DNA of 64,000 bases from an uncultured Celeribacter sp. (GCF_963676475.1 NZ_OY781107.1:496001-560000), one strand, 5' to 3'; numbered from the stretch's first letter, positions 26,616 through 36,506 are shown. Made by a program: numbers and translations. Notes: generated by a model from the sequence alone, not told the origin.

Positions 26616-27932
26616 TCAGTCCAACGCCTTCGTCGCAAGGGTCGAGCCATCCAGCACGCGCACCTCGCGTTGCGGGAAGGGGATGGAAATGTCGTTGGCT
26701 TTGAACGCATCCCAAAGGGCCAGATAGACATTGCCGCGCACATTGGTGAGGCCGCCCGTCGGGTCCGTGATCCAGAACCTCAGAATGTAATCGACGGAAC
26801 TGTCGCCGAAGCCCACGATGTGACACACGGGCGGCTTGGTCTTGAGCACCCGGTCCACGGTCTGCGCGGCTTCGATCGCGACTTTGCGCACCAGATGCGG
26901 GTCATCGCCGTAGGCCGTGCCGAAATAGATATCGAGGCGGACGAAATTATTCGTGTGAGACCAGTTCACCACCTGTCCCGTGATCAGGTCTTCGTTCGGG
27001 ACCAGATATTCCTTGCCGTCCCGCGTGGTGATCGAGGCATAGCGCGCGCCCAGCGTGTTGATCCAGCCAAAGGTCTCGCCCAGAGAGATCACATCGCCCG
27101 GCTTGATCGACTTGTCCAAAAGGATGATCACACCGGAGACGAGGTTCGACACCACCTTTTGCAGACCAAAGCCCAAACCGACCCCAATCGCACCGGAAAG
27201 CACGGCAAGACCGGTGAGATCAAACCCCACGGCCTTGAGCCCGATGAAGAAAGCGGAGCCATAGAGGGCGAGCTGCACCACCTTGATGATCAGCTCTTTC
27301 ATCGAAGGTGAAATATCCTCGTTACGCCGGATTTGGGTCGATGTTTGACCGGATACAAGCTTGGCAAAGGTAAAGAGCAGGCCGGTGACAACCAGCGCCT
27401 TGAGTACGGCCAAAGCCGACAGGCGGAAGCTGCCGAAGGTGATGGCGACAGTGTCGAGAAACTCCGCCGCACCCTCGATGCCGCCAAAGAAATAGAGCGT
27501 GACATAGGCCCAAAGACCCCAACGCAACAGACGGCGAAGCGCGCGGTTTTTCACCAGCTGCACGACCAGCTCGACCGCGACCCAGGCCGAGACGATTCTG
27601 GCCAGGATCGCGATCAGATAGGAGCGAGAGGGCCAGGTCACCTCATGCATCACAGCAAAGATGCCCCAAAGCAGCGCCGCCCAGACGATCAGCACCAGCC
27701 GCTTTTCAATCGCCAAAAGCCAGCGGAGCTGCCATTTCGGGCGTCCTTCGAGACCGCGCATCCAATCGCGCATTCGGGCTCGCAGATATTTTCCACAAAC
27801 CAGCGCCACACTCAGCGCAACCAGAGATATCCCGATTTGATAGAGGTTCCAGCGCCGGAGCAGCCCTTCGAGAAAGGTCAACACATCGTTGCCCGTCTCG
27901 CCCAAAAGGGTGCTGATCTGTGCTGGATCCAC
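26616..27932 (-). CDS. MscS-family mechanosensitive channel
   Basis: About 438 residues with several N-terminal helices (from LYQIGISLVALSVALVCG) and the MscS core: pore-lining helix with GLAVLSGAIGVGLGFGLQKV, followed by IILLDKSIKPGDVI and the cytoplasmic beta domain. Releases solutes under hypo-osmotic stress. I chose the GTG at 27932, preceded by GGGAGAAATAAC; a start 19 codons upstream at 27989 is also open. Divergent from leuC. Confidence 0.85.
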   Translation of the reverse strand: MDPAQISTLLGETGNDVLTFLEGLLRRWNLYQIGISLVALSVALVCGKYLRARMRDWMRGLEGRPKWQLRWLLAIEKRLVLIVWAALLWGIFAVMHEVTWPSRSYLIAILARIVSAWVAVELVVQLVKNRALRRLLRWGLWAYVTLYFFGGIEGAAEFLDTVAITFGSFRLSALAVLKALVVTGLLFTFAKLVSGQTSTQIRRNEDISPSMKELIIKVVQLALYGSAFFIGLKAVGFDLTGLAVLSGAIGVGLGFGLQKVVSNLVSGVIILLDKSIKPGDVISLGETFGWINTLGARYASITTRDGKEYLVPNEDLITGQVVNWSHTNNFVRLDIYFGTAYGDDPHLVRKVAIEAAQTVDRVLKTKPPVCHIVGFGDSSVDYILRFWITDPTGGLTNVRGNVYLALWDAFKANDISIPFPQREVRVLDGSTLATKALD

Positions 27933-28030
27933 GTTATTTCTCCCTTTTCTTGCAAGCTTTGCATGGCGCACCGCACCCTGCAAGCGCATCTCTCTTGCGA
28001 GACTCGGCGACAGCCTATATGTGAAGCCTC

Positions 28031-28117
28031 ATGAAACGCATGTTTGAGATAGCGGACCGGGCATTTTTGCCTTGGCGATTCTTCGGAGCGATGAACTCCG
28101 TCCTAGCCCGACTTTGA
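28031..28117 (+). other. Possible 28-codon leader peptide of leuC
   Basis: An ATG at 28031 opens 28 codons (MKRMFEIADRAF, then a Phe- and Leu-containing tail) and stops with TGA inside the descending part of a terminator-like hairpin. The two last leucine codons (CTA, CTT) lie just before the stop. It has no clear Shine-Dalgarno and no leucine run, so it is only a candidate. Confidence 0.3.
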
Positions 28118-28129
28118 TGCGGGCCTTTT
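28084..28129 (+). promoter_or_regulatory. Candidate attenuator upstream of leuC
   Basis: Hairpin CGGAG/CTCCG (28084-28100) is followed by a second hairpin GCCCG/CGGGC (28106-28124) running into CCTTTTGG. No gene ends upstream on this strand: the neighbour at left is divergent. So a terminator-like structure here is better explained as transcription attenuation in the leuC leader than as gene termination. Confidence 0.4.
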
Positions 28130-28191
28130 GGTGTGGCTGACACACCCGCTGACATCTTTCATAATTCCAAGAACATCCACGGGAGAGCGAA

Positions 28192-29613
28192 ATGACCGCC
28201 CCGAAGACACTCTATGATAAAATCTGGGACGCCCATGTGGCCCATGAGCAAGAGGATGGCACCTGCCTGCTCTACATCGACCGCCACCTCGTCCACGAAG
28301 TGACCTCCCCGCAAGCCTTCGAAGGCCTGCGCATGGCGGGCCGCAAAGTGCGCGCGCCGGAAAAAACCATCGCCGTGCCGGATCACAACGTGCCGACCAC
28401 TTTGGACCGCGTGTCCGGCATCATCGCCAACGAAGAAAGCCGCATTCAGGTCGAAGCCCTCGACAAGAACGCGAAAGAGTTCGGCGTGAACTACTACCCG
28501 GTTTCTGACGTGCGTCAGGGCATCGTGCACATCGTCGGCCCGGAACAGGGCTGGACCCTGCCCGGTATGACCGTGGTCTGTGGCGACAGCCACACCGCCA
28601 CGCACGGCGCGTTTGGCGCGCTGGCCCATGGCATTGGTACGTCTGAGGTCGAACACGTTCTGGCAACGCAAACGCTGATCCAGAAGAAGTCCAAGAATAT
28701 GAAGGTGGAAATCACCGGCAAGCTGCGCCCCGGCGTGACCGCCAAGGACATCACCCTGGCCGTGATCGGCGAAACCGGCACCGCTGGCGGCACCGGCTAC
28801 GTCATCGAATATTGCGGCGAAGCGATCCGCGATTTGTCGATGGAAGGCCGCATGACCGTCTGTAACATGGCGATCGAAGGCGGCGCCCGCGCCGGTCTCA
28901 TCGCGCCGGACGAAACGACCTTTGAATACGTGAAAGGCCGCCCGCACGCCCCGAAAGGCGCGCAGTTCGAGGCCGCGCTGAACTGGTGGAAGACGCTTTA
29001 CACCGACGAAGGCGCACATTTCGACAAGGTCGTGACGCTCAAAGGCGAAGAGATTGAGCCGGTTGTGACTTGGGGCACCTCGCCCGAGGACGTTCTGCCG
29101 ATCTCCGCTGTTGTGCCTGCGCCCGAGTCGTTCAAAGGCGGCAAAGTGGACGCGGCGAAACGCGCCATCGAGTACATGGGTTTGGAAGCGGGTCAGAAAC
29201 TGACCGACATTCAGATCGACACCGTCTTCATCGGGTCCTGCACCAACGGTCGGATCGAAGACCTGCGGGCTGCCGCCGAGATTCTCAAAGGTAAGAAGAT
29301 CAAGGACGGTATGCGTGCTATGGTCGTGCCGGGCTCGGGTCTTGTCCGTGCGCAAGCCGAAGAGGAAGGTCTCGCCGAGATCTTCAAAGAGGCCGGTTTT
29401 GAGTGGCGTCTGGCAGGGTGTTCCATGTGCCTTGCCATGAACCCCGATCAGTTGTCCGAGGGTGAGCGCTGTGCCTCCACCTCGAACCGCAACTTCGAGG
29501 GGCGTCAGGGCTATAAGGGGCGTACGCACCTCGTGTCGCCCGCCATGGCCGCCGCTGCCGCCGTCACCGGTCACCTGACCGATGTGCGCGAGATGATGAC
29601 TGAAAACGCCTAA
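28192..29613 (+). CDS. leuC: 3-isopropylmalate dehydratase large subunit
   Basis: Aconitase-superfamily [4Fe-4S] enzyme subunit, second step of leucine synthesis. 473 residues. Cluster cysteines are in [13 protein letters not shown] and [12 protein letters not shown]; other signatures are [20 protein letters not shown] and the N-terminal [11 protein letters not shown]. leuD follows after 12 bases and leuB lies 5.5 kb further on. A candidate leader/attenuator precedes it. Confidence 0.97.
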   Translation: MTAPKTLYDKIWDAHVAHEQEDGTCLLYIDRHLVHEVTSPQAFEGLRMAGRKVRAPEKTIAVPDHNVPTTLDRVSGIIANEESRIQVEALDKNAKEFGVNYYPVSDVRQGIVHIVGPEQGWTLPGMTVVCGDSHTATHGAFGALAHGIGTSEVEHVLATQTLIQKKSKNMKVEITGKLRPGVTAKDITLAVIGETGTAGGTGYVIEYCGEAIRDLSMEGRMTVCNMAIEGGARAGLIAPDETTFEYVKGRPHAPKGAQFEAALNWWKTLYTDEGAHFDKVVTLKGEEIEPVVTWGTSPEDVLPISAVVPAPESFKGGKVDAAKRAIEYMGLEAGQKLTDIQIDTVFIGSCTNGRIEDLRAAAEILKGKKIKDGMRAMVVPGSGLVRAQAEEEGLAEIFKEAGFEWRLAGCSMCLAMNPDQLSEGERCASTSNRNFEGRQGYKGRTHLVSPAMAAAAAVTGHLTDVREMMTENA

Positions 29614-29625
29614 GGAGCCGCTACA

Positions 29626-30231
29626 ATGGAAAAGTTCGAAAAACTGACCGGTATCGCGGCGCCCATGCCGCTGGTGAACATCGACACGGATATGATCATC
29701 CCCAAGGTGTTTTTGAAAACCATCAAGCGCTCCGGCCTTGGTGTGAACCTGTTCGACGAGATGCGCTATGACCGTCAGGGCAATGAAATCCCCGATTTCG
29801 TCCTGAACAAACCGCAGTATCGCGACACGCAGATCCTCGTGGCGGGCGACAACTTCGGTTGCGGCTCCTCGCGCGAACACGCGCCGTGGGCGATTGCGGA
29901 TTTCGGTATCAAATGCGTGATCTCCACGTCGTTCGCCGACATTTTCTACAACAACTGCTTCAAGAACGGCATCCTGCCGATCGTGATGCCGCAAGAGGTT
30001 GTGGATGTGCTGATGAAGGACGCCGAGAAAGGCTCGAACGCCCGCATGATCGTCGATCTGGAGGCGCAAACCGTGACCACCTCGGACGGCGAAAGCTTCC
30101 CGTTCGAAGTGGATGCGTTCAAGAAACACTGCCTGCTCGAAGGCCTCGACGACATCGGCCTGACCATGGCGCATGTCAAAGACATCGACGCCTTTGAGGC
30201 CACGATGGCACAGGCGCGTCCCTGGGTCTGA
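29626..30231 (+). CDS. leuD: 3-isopropylmalate dehydratase small subunit
   Basis: 201 residues forming the swivel domain partner of LeuC. Signature motifs are [14 protein letters not shown] and [17 protein letters not shown]. Downstream of leuC by 12 bases with its own Shine-Dalgarno (AAGGAG), and followed by an intrinsic terminator. Confidence 0.97.
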   Translation: MEKFEKLTGIAAPMPLVNIDTDMIIPKVFLKTIKRSGLGVNLFDEMRYDRQGNEIPDFVLNKPQYRDTQILVAGDNFGCGSSREHAPWAIADFGIKCVISTSFADIFYNNCFKNGILPIVMPQEVVDVLMKDAEKGSNARMIVDLEAQTVTTSDGESFPFEVDAFKKHCLLEGLDDIGLTMAHVKDIDAFEATMAQARPWV

Positions 30232-30256
30232 GCCTTGCCTGATCACGCAAAAATTG

Positions 30257-30289
30257 AAACGGCGTGCCGCATGTGCGCCGTTTTATTTT
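30257..30289 (+). terminator. Intrinsic terminator after leuD
   Basis: AACGGCG pairs with CGCCGTT (30258-30264 and 30276-30282), then TTATTTTG. Confidence 0.8.
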
Positions 30290-30335
30290 GGCCATAAGCA
30301 CTTATATATAGCCTGCAACGCAGAAGGAGAGCATC

Positions 30336-30854
30336 ATGCCGAACTGGAAAACATGGGTCGCGATTGGCGTTTTGACCTTCATCTTCGGCCTTCTGGCGCT
30401 CGGCAATGCGGTTGCGACCTCGCTTGCGATCACCGTTTTGCTCGGCACGTTGTTTATCCTCGCGGGCGCGGCGAAGCTTTGGGCCGGGTTTTCCGGCGTC
30501 GAGCACGAGAACCGCGTATTCTCAATGATCTGGGGGCTGATCAGCCTGATGATCGGCGTCAGTTTCGTGGCCAATCCGATGGACGGGACGGTCTCTTTGA
30601 CTCTCGTCATCACGTTCTTCCTGCTGATCTCCGGCGTGGTTCGGCTTTTAATGTCTTGGCGGATGCGGGAAAGTCGGCTGTTCTGGATGCTTTTGCTATC
30701 AGGCGCCGTGACGGTGCTTTTGGGCGGCTATATCCTTGGAAATTTCGCCGCAATTTCGTTGTCGCTTTTGGGTCTTTTGCTGGGCATCGAGCTTTTGGTC
30801 GATGGCGCGGCTTTGATTGGCTTTGGCCTGTTCCTGCGCAATTTTCGATCGTGA
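30336..30854 (+). CDS. HdeD-family (DUF308) membrane protein
   Basis: 172 residues with six predicted hydrophobic helices starting GVLTFIFGLLALGN. The repeated short-helix layout and the basic C-terminal RNFRS match HdeD/DUF308 proteins, linked in enterobacteria to acid resistance; the mechanism is unknown. AAGGAG precedes the ATG. Confidence 0.8.
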   Translation: MPNWKTWVAIGVLTFIFGLLALGNAVATSLAITVLLGTLFILAGAAKLWAGFSGVEHENRVFSMIWGLISLMIGVSFVANPMDGTVSLTLVITFFLLISGVVRLLMSWRMRESRLFWMLLLSGAVTVLLGGYILGNFAAISLSLLGLLLGIELLVDGAALIGFGLFLRNFRS

Positions 30855-30868
30855 TGGACATCGTGGTG

Positions 30869-30893
30869 AAAACGGCGGCCCCGCCGGGCCGCC
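30869..30893 (-). terminator. Intrinsic terminator after the EF-hand gene
   Basis: On the minus strand an 8-bp perfect stem GGCGGCCC/GGGCCGCC is followed by GTTTTCAC, 13 bases after the stop of the EF-hand gene. Confidence 0.75.
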
Positions 30894-30906
30894 GCATCCA
30901 TGCGGA

Positions 30907-31146
30907 TTATTCCATGGACGGAAGCAGACCGTCGGTCTGAGCCATCGCAAGCTCCTCGAGAGAGATTTCCCCGCTCGCATCCGCGTCGATCTGGGCAAAG
31001 GTTTCTTCGGTCAGATCCGGGTAGACGACCAGCATCTCTTCCATCGAATAGGTGCCGTTCTCATCCGCGTCCACAAGCGTGTCCTGAGCGAAGGCCGGAG
31101 CAGCCATAAGGGTCAGAGCGCCAAGGGTCAGAGCAATCGGTTTCAT
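30907..31146 (-). CDS. Small secreted EF-hand protein
   Basis: 79 residues. A signal peptide (MKPIALTLGALTLMAAPAFA) is followed by two calcium-binding loops: DADENGTYSMEEM and DADASGEISLEEL, each with the D-x-D-x-(N/S)-G pattern and a terminal Glu. It is probably a periplasmic or secreted calcium-binding protein; the partner is unknown. Confidence 0.8.
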   Translation of the reverse strand: MKPIALTLGALTLMAAPAFAQDTLVDADENGTYSMEEMLVVYPDLTEETFAQIDADASGEISLEELAMAQTDGLLPSME

Positions 31147-31383
31147 ATCGTATTTCCTTTCGGTTTTGTGGGCCCCCGCTTAGGGGGTTAATTGAAACGA
31201 CTGTGTGCCGTTGCCCTGAGAGATACGCTGAAAACGAAAGAGCTCAAGAAGCTGAAAACGTTGAAAAGATTTTGCGCGCCGGGTTGCCACATCTCGACAG
31301 AAAGCCGCGCATTTCTCGGCGGATTTCGGCAAATCGGCGGGCATTGTCACCGTAAACAGGCGGGAACATGCCAGATTTGGAAC

Positions 31384-31401
31384 GAGGGGCCGAAGCCCCT
31401 C
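31384..31401 (-). terminator. Hairpin with TTCG loop after the CoA-transferase operon
   Basis: On the minus strand GAGGGGC-TTCG-GCCCCTC, a stable 7-bp stem with a UUCG tetraloop, about 40 bases after the scoB stop. It lacks a long T run, so termination is likely but not certain. Confidence 0.5.
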
Positions 31402-31442
31402 TTGATCCGCGTTGAAGAAAGCCTAGCGCGAATAGGCAGTGT

Positions 31443-32099
31443 TCAGCAGCCAACCTGCATTTCGGGCACGTCAGCGCCGTGAATGAGCCTGGCTTCGGTC
31501 ATCTCGAGAATGACCTCCAGCGGCACATTCGGCGCACGTTCGATCAGGTGCAGCCCGTCGTCTTCGGGCTTCAAGACGGCCAGTTCCGTGACAATCAGGT
31601 CGACGCGCCGCTGCGATGTCAGCGGCAGGGTGCATTCCGGCACGATCTTGGCCTCGCCTTTCGCGGTGTGCTGCATCGCGATGATCACCTTTTTCGCGCC
31701 AGTGACCAGATCCATCGCCCCGCCCATGCCGGGGGTGTAATGGCCGGGGATCATCCAATTCGCCAGATGCCCTTTTTCATCGACCTGAAGCGCGCCCAGC
31801 ACCGTCAGATCAAGATGCCCGCCGCGGATCAGCCCAAAGGAAAAGGCCGAGTCGATGGTCGACGCCCCCGGCACGAAAGACACGAACCGCCCGCCTGCGT
31901 CGGTCAGGTGGCGGTCGGTCATGCCCTCTGGCGGGCGATGGCCCATGCCGACGGCGCCGTTTTCGGCCTGAAAGAACACGCCCATGTCTTCGTCGAGATA
32001 ATCCGACACCAAGGTCGGGATGCCGATGCCGAGATTCACAAGGCTTCGGGGGGTGATTTCCTGCGCAACACGACGCGCAATGAGGACTTTAGGATCCAT
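31443..32099 (-). CDS. scoB: 3-oxoacid CoA-transferase subunit B
   Basis: 218 residues beginning MDPKVLIARRVAQEI. LGIGIPTLV is the CoA-binding signature, and the catalytic glutamate sits in FFQAENGAVGMG. Transfers CoA between succinyl-CoA and acetoacetate or another 3-oxoacid. The frame is open upstream but the family begins here, 11 bases after scoA. Pairs with scoA as one operon. Confidence 0.92.
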   Translation of the reverse strand: MDPKVLIARRVAQEITPRSLVNLGIGIPTLVSDYLDEDMGVFFQAENGAVGMGHRPPEGMTDRHLTDAGGRFVSFVPGASTIDSAFSFGLIRGGHLDLTVLGALQVDEKGHLANWMIPGHYTPGMGGAMDLVTGAKKVIIAMQHTAKGEAKIVPECTLPLTSQRRVDLIVTELAVLKPEDDGLHLIERAPNVPLEVILEMTEARLIHGADVPEMQVGC

Positions 32100-32110
32100 G
32101 ATTATCGCTC

Positions 32111-32734
32111 CTATGCCGAGGTCTTGATGACGTGATCCACGAGCACGCCCGGGGTTTTGACCAGATCGGGCGGGATCATCCCGACGGGCACGATCTCTTC
32201 GGGTTCGCAAATCACCGTATTGCCGGCGAGCGCCATGATCGGATTGAAATTCGTGGCGGTGAGCATGTAGGCGAGGTTGCCAACGTAATCGCAACTCCGC
32301 GCCGCAATGAGGGCGAAATCGGCCGTGAGCGGTTTTTCCAACAGGAAGGATTTGCCATCGACCTTGATGATCTCTTTGCCCTCAGCGACCTTGGTGCCCA
32401 CGCCCGTCGGCGTCAAAATCCCACCGAGGCCAACGCCCGCCGCGCGGATGCGTTCGACCAGCGTGCCCTGCGGCACCAATTCGATCTCCAATTCGCCCGA
32501 GGCGAATTGCGCCTGCACGATGGTGTTGAGCCCCATATGGCTACAAATCAGTTTGCGCACGCAGTTCGCAGCAAAGAGCGGGCCGGGGCCAGTGGTGTCG
32601 CGCGCCGTGTCATTGGAAATCAGCGTCAGGTCCTTTTTGCCCGCCTCCGCCAGCCCATGGACAATTCGGTCCGGCACGCCGACGCCCATGAACCCCGACA
32701 ACATGACGGTCGCGCCATCTGGGATGAGACCCAC
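32111..32734 (-). CDS. scoA: 3-oxoacid CoA-transferase subunit A, 5' end altered
   Basis: 207 residues with MLSGFMGVGVPDRIVHGL and LISNDTARDTTGPGP, the normal SCOT A-subunit pattern. The only in-frame start is a GTG at 32734; family members usually have about ten more residues. An in-frame stop lies 17 codons upstream (32783-32785), inside a palindromic repeat at 32752-32793 that begins 17 bases before the GTG. The insertion may have removed the original start. There is no good ribosome site before the GTG. The gene may still work if the GTG is used, or may be poorly expressed. Confidence 0.8.
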   Translation of the reverse strand: MGLIPDGATVMLSGFMGVGVPDRIVHGLAEAGKKDLTLISNDTARDTTGPGPLFAANCVRKLICSHMGLNTIVQAQFASGELEIELVPQGTLVERIRAAGVGLGGILTPTGVGTKVAEGKEIIKVDGKSFLLEKPLTADFALIAARSCDYVGNLAYMLTATNFNPIMALAGNTVICEPEEIVPVGMIPPDLVKTPGVLVDHVIKTSA

Positions 32735-32751
32735 CGCTTCGACGTTGCACT

Positions 32752-32793
32752 GCGTTTCTGCTCACACCCGGTTTCAGGTTTAAGCAGAAACGC
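32752..32793. repeat. Palindromic repeat, dispersed AGAAACGC family
   Basis: Arms GCGTTTCTGCT (32752-32762) and AGCAGAAACGC (32783-32793) are perfect 11-bp inverted copies around a 20-base loop. The right flank AGGTTTAAGCAGAAACGCTT is nearly identical to sequence at 56992-57008 and shares AGAAACGCTTTAA with 10296-10306. Confidence 0.8.
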
Positions 32794-33129
32794 TTTAATC
32801 ACAAAACCGTGAGCATTTCCATGCTTTGGGTCAAGAACCTGGGCAAGGCCTCTGTTTCACGAAGGCGAGTGGTCTGCGGGAAAGTGCCCTAGATATGGTA
32901 GCCCGCCCCGAATGCGCCACAAGCGCAGTTCACAATGATGCAAAATCGCACCGCTTTGTCCACGAAACCGCCCCAATTCAGCAGTTAACCTTAACCATTC
33001 CTTGCTGGCAGATACGAAAGAAGGCAAAAGTTGGGCAAGATTGAGGCAATCCGTCATAATTGGCGGGATCAAAATGGGACAAGAGCGCGGCATCGTATCG
33101 TACTCAACCAGTTTGAAGGGAAATGGGCA
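32794..33129. other. Intergenic stretch upstream of a membrane-protein gene
   Basis: 336 bases between the scoA-side repeat and the next start at 33130. It is AT-richer than the flanks. I see no convincing gene or RNA; a promoter for the gene at 33130 must lie here. Confidence 0.5.
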
Positions 33130-33966
33130 GTGGTTCATCGCGTGCTAGGAGCGCTTTTGCGTGCATTCTTGGTGGTCGTTCTGATCATCATGCCGTCTAT
33201 GCTATTGCCGAATGTGTCCAGTGATGCGGCACAGGTTGTCGCCCTCGTCGCCTTCTTTGGCGCGGCTCTGACCTTTTTCGAATATGTCTCCGCCTATCCG
33301 GGCCTCGTGGAATTCCGCGACGCACCGCCGTTCAACCGTGTGCGGTTCACCTCGCTTTTCATGACCATCGTGCTGCTGTCTCTGATCGCACGTGGCACCC
33401 ACAGTCCCACCATCGTGACCCAATTCGTCACCGCCATCGGCGCGTTGATCGGCTATGTGCTCGATTTCCCCTATTCGCCCGTGCGCCTGATGATCCTCAC
33501 CATGCCGGAGGGCAGCGCCGCGCAAGAGCTTGAAATGATGCGCGAAGCGGCGGGGATGAGCTATTTGATTTCGCTTTTGGCGCTGTCGATCTTTCTGATC
33601 ACGCTGCGGGTTGGGCATTGGCCATCACGCTCCGGCTCCTTCAATGTCTGGGTCAACCTGCCGACGTTCGATCCGACCGCAGGGGGTGATGTGGTCGAGC
33701 GGCTGAAACGCGACGCGCGATTCAACATCGTGATCGGGTTTGTGTTGCCCTTCCTCATCCCTGCGGTGTTAAAATCGGCCTCAAGCATCTTTGGGGGCCT
33801 TGGCGTCACCACTGACCAATCCATGATCTGGGCCGTTGCAGCATGGGCATTCCTGCCGTCTTCACTTTTCATGCGGGGCATCGCCATGGGGCGGATCGCC
33901 TCGATGATTGCGGAAAAGCGCCGCCAGACCTACGCCCGCGTCGATCTCGACCACCTGCCTGCGTGA
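33130..33966 (+). CDS. Multi-pass membrane protein of unknown function
   Basis: About 278 residues with at least five hydrophobic segments, the first being LGALLRAFLVVVLIIMPSML, others at VVALVAFFGAALTF and FNIVIGFVLPFLIPAV. No domain recognised. I chose the GTG at 33130, with GAAGGGAAATGGGCA before it; upstream codons in frame lack membrane character. Its stop overlaps the next gene (GTGA), suggesting an operon with a phosphatase/nuclease-family protein. Confidence 0.65.
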   Translation: MVHRVLGALLRAFLVVVLIIMPSMLLPNVSSDAAQVVALVAFFGAALTFFEYVSAYPGLVEFRDAPPFNRVRFTSLFMTIVLLSLIARGTHSPTIVTQFVTAIGALIGYVLDFPYSPVRLMILTMPEGSAAQELEMMREAAGMSYLISLLALSIFLITLRVGHWPSRSGSFNVWVNLPTFDPTAGGDVVERLKRDARFNIVIGFVLPFLIPAVLKSASSIFGGLGVTTDQSMIWAVAAWAFLPSSLFMRGIAMGRIASMIAEKRRQTYARVDLDHLPA

Positions 33967-35006
33967 TCCGCCTCGCCATTCTCATTCTATGCCTGTTGCC
34001 GCTTTCTCTGGCCGCACAGGATCGTTTGCGCGTTGCCACATGGACGGTTGAACTGACCCGCAAAGGCCCCGGACTTTTGCTGCGCGACATCCTGAAAGGC
34101 GACGATCCGCAGGTGCTGGCCGCAATCCAGCATATCGACGCGCTTTCGCCGGATGTACTTTTGCTCACAAGTTTCGACACCGATCTCGACGGTCATGCGC
34201 TCGGGGCTTTGGCAGGTCAACTTGGCTATCCCTATCATTTCACGCGGCTCGGCAATTCGGGTCGGCCGACCGGCCGCGACCTCGACAAGGACGGGCGCTT
34301 GGGTGGACCCGAGGATGCGCAGTCTTACGGAGAGTTCACCGGCCAGGGCGGTCTGGCGCTCCTGTCGCGCCTGCCGATCATGACCGAGAACATCCGGGAT
34401 TTCTCCGAAATGTTGTGGCGCGATTTTCCCGACGCGTCTCTGCCGGAGGGGTATTTCGACGATGAGGATTTGGACGTGGTGCGCCTGTCGTCTCATGCCC
34501 ATTGGGATGTCCCTGTGCTTTGGAATGACGCCCCCTTGCACCTCTTTGCCTACGCCGCCACCTCGCCGGTGTTCGACGGTGATGAGGATCGCAACGGACG
34601 CCGCAATGCGGATGAGACGCGGCTCTGGTCGCTCTACCTCGATGGCGCCCTGCCCGTTCCGCCGCCCGAAGGTGCGTTTGTTCTTTTGGGCGACAGCAAT
34701 CTCGACCCAGTGGACGGCGACGGACGGCGCGAGGTGATGCAAGAGCTGCTCTCAGACCCGCGCTTTCAGGACACAAAGCCCCGCTCTGACGACGGACCAG
34801 AGGCCAATCCCGACCACCTCGGCGATCCTGCTTTGGACACCGCCGACTGGACAGACCCTCTGCCCGGCAATCTGCGTGTGGACTATGTGTTGCCCTCTTC
34901 CGAGCTGACGATCATCGACGCTGGTGTCGCATGGTCCCAAGCAGAGTTGAAAGAAAACGACTTTCGCCACGGGCTTGTCTGGGTTGATATCGCTGCCATT
35001 CCTTGA
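33963..35006 (+). CDS. Secreted endonuclease/exonuclease/phosphatase-family protein
   Basis: 347 residues from a GTG start overlapping the upstream stop. A signal peptide ([19 protein letters not shown]) precedes an EEP-fold domain: [35 protein letters not shown] (metal/catalytic Asp-Asn pair) and DYVLPSSEL. It could hydrolyse nucleic acid or a phospho-substrate in the periplasm. leuB begins 62 bases later. Confidence 0.82.
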   Translation: MIRLAILILCLLPLSLAAQDRLRVATWTVELTRKGPGLLLRDILKGDDPQVLAAIQHIDALSPDVLLLTSFDTDLDGHALGALAGQLGYPYHFTRLGNSGRPTGRDLDKDGRLGGPEDAQSYGEFTGQGGLALLSRLPIMTENIRDFSEMLWRDFPDASLPEGYFDDEDLDVVRLSSHAHWDVPVLWNDAPLHLFAYAATSPVFDGDEDRNGRRNADETRLWSLYLDGALPVPPPEGAFVLLGDSNLDPVDGDGRREVMQELLSDPRFQDTKPRSDDGPEANPDHLGDPALDTADWTDPLPGNLRVDYVLPSSELTIIDAGVAWSQAELKENDFRHGLVWVDIAAIP

Positions 35007-35068
35007 CGAGGCGGCAAGCAGTCGTTACGCCGCTTTCAACCTTAAAAAACCAAGGACTGGACGCGACC

Positions 35069-36172
35069 ATGAGCACGCCTTCTCTTCTCATTCTCCCCGG
35101 TGACGGCATTGGCCCCGAAGTGATGGCCGAAGTCACCCGGATCATCGACTGGTACGGTGACAAGCGTGGCCTCAAATTCGATGTGACCATGGATCTCGTC
35201 GGCGGTGCGGCCTATGACAAACATGGTGTGCCGCTCGCGGATGAGACCATGGCGAAGGCGCAAGAAGTCGATGCCGTGCTTTTGGGGGCCGTGGGTGGTC
35301 CGAAATACGACGTGCTCGATTTCTCTGTGAAACCGGAGCGTGGCCTTCTGCGTCTGCGCAAGGAAATGGACCTGTTCGCCAACCTGCGCCCGGCGCAGTG
35401 TTTTGACGCGCTGGCCGATTTCTCCTCGCTGAAAAAAGACATCGTCGCCGGTCTCGACATCATGATCGTGCGCGAGCTGACCTCTGGCGTCTATTTCGGT
35501 GAGCCGCGCGGCATCACCACCGTCGACGGCGAGCGTGTGGGCATCAACACCCAGCGCTACACCGAGTCCGAAATCCGTCGTGCCGCGATTGCCGCATTTG
35601 AATTGGCGATGAAGCGGAACAAGAAACTCTGCTCGATGGAAAAGGCCAACGTGATGGAGGCCGGCATCCTGTGGCGCGATGTGGTCACCGAAGTCTCCGC
35701 CGACTACCCAGAGGTCGAGCTGTCGCACATGTATGCCGACAACGGCGCGATGCAATTGGTGCGCGCGCCGAAGCAGTTCGACGTGATCGTGACCGACAAC
35801 CTCTTCGGCGACATCCTCTCCGACTGTGCCGCGATGCTGACCGGGTCTTTGGGCATGCTGCCCTCCGCCTCCCTCGGCGCGCCGATGGAAAATGGTCGTC
35901 CGAAAGCCATGTATGAGCCGGTGCACGGCTCCGCGCCGGACATCGCGGGTCAGGGCAAAGCGAATCCGATCGCATGTATCCTGTCCTTCGCCATGGCGCT
36001 GCGCTACTCCTTCAACGAAGGGGATGAGGCGACCCGTCTCGAGCAGGCGATTGAGAAAGTGCTCGCCGATGGCGTCCGCACCGGCGATCTTTTGGCGGAC
36101 GAAGGCGTCACCCCGGTGTCCACCACCGGCATGGGCGACGCGATCCTCGCCGCTCTGGACGCCTCGCTCTAA
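35069..36172 (+). CDS. leuB: 3-isopropylmalate dehydrogenase
   Basis: NAD-dependent oxidative decarboxylation giving 2-oxoisocaproate. 367 residues. Motifs are [13 protein letters not shown] at the N-terminus, [11 protein letters not shown], and [17 protein letters not shown] then [16 protein letters not shown] chose the ATG at 35069 because the family begins [13 protein letters not shown]; the frame is open 22 codons further upstream. Completes leuC, leuD, leuB in this region. Followed by an intrinsic terminator. Confidence 0.96.
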   Translation: MSTPSLLILPGDGIGPEVMAEVTRIIDWYGDKRGLKFDVTMDLVGGAAYDKHGVPLADETMAKAQEVDAVLLGAVGGPKYDVLDFSVKPERGLLRLRKEMDLFANLRPAQCFDALADFSSLKKDIVAGLDIMIVRELTSGVYFGEPRGITTVDGERVGINTQRYTESEIRRAAIAAFELAMKRNKKLCSMEKANVMEAGILWRDVVTEVSADYPEVELSHMYADNGAMQLVRAPKQFDVIVTDNLFGDILSDCAAMLTGSLGMLPSASLGAPMENGRPKAMYEPVHGSAPDIAGQGKANPIACILSFAMALRYSFNEGDEATRLEQAIEKVLADGVRTGDLLADEGVTPVSTTGMGDAILAALDASL

Positions 36173-36192
36173 ACTTCGCGACATCTTATGCA

Positions 36193-36221
36193 AAAGGGCG
36201 TCTCCATCGAGGCGCCCTTTT
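36193..36221 (+). terminator. Intrinsic terminator after leuB
   Basis: AAAGGGCG pairs with CGCCCTTT (36193-36200 and 36213-36220) and the T run continues. It faces a convergent gene and may serve both. Confidence 0.85.
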
Positions 36222-36227
36222 ATGTCA

Positions 36228-36506
36228 TCAGTCGAAAATGTCGAAAATATCCTCGGCCATATCGAACAGCCGATGCGCCGTGGATTTGCGTTTCTTTTTC
36301 TTCTTGCTCTTCTTCGGACGTGGCAGCTTGGCCTGAAAGTCCTTCTTTCCTTTCACAGGCTCCTGCGCCTTATGAAGCGCCTTCATCCGCGACAAGGGCG
36401 CGCCACAGGCCGAACATTTCAGCTCATGCCGGGTCGTCCCGCCCAGAGTCAAAACCGTTTTCGACCCGCAATAGCAGCAGGTTGCAGATTTCTGTGTGTA
36501 ATACAT
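36228..36506 (-). CDS. Small zinc-ribbon protein with polylysine stretch
   Basis: 92 residues from MYYTQKSATCCYCGS. Two CxxC pairs (CCYCG and KCSACG) make a zinc ribbon. A basic stretch PRPKKSKKKKKRK follows, then an amphipathic acidic tail DMAEDIFDIFD. It may bind nucleic acid; function unknown. A longer open frame starts 23 codons earlier without better support. Confidence 0.6.
   Translation of the reverse strand: MYYTQKSATCCYCGSKTVLTLGGTTRHELKCSACGAPLSRMKALHKAQEPVKGKKDFQAKLPRPKKSKKKKKRKSTAHRLFDMAEDIFDIFD

Noticed and set aside
28159..30246. Long minus-strand open frame (695 codons) over leuC and leuD
   Set aside because: It is antisense to two well-supported genes, has no recognisable motif, and long antisense frames are common in GC-rich coding DNA.
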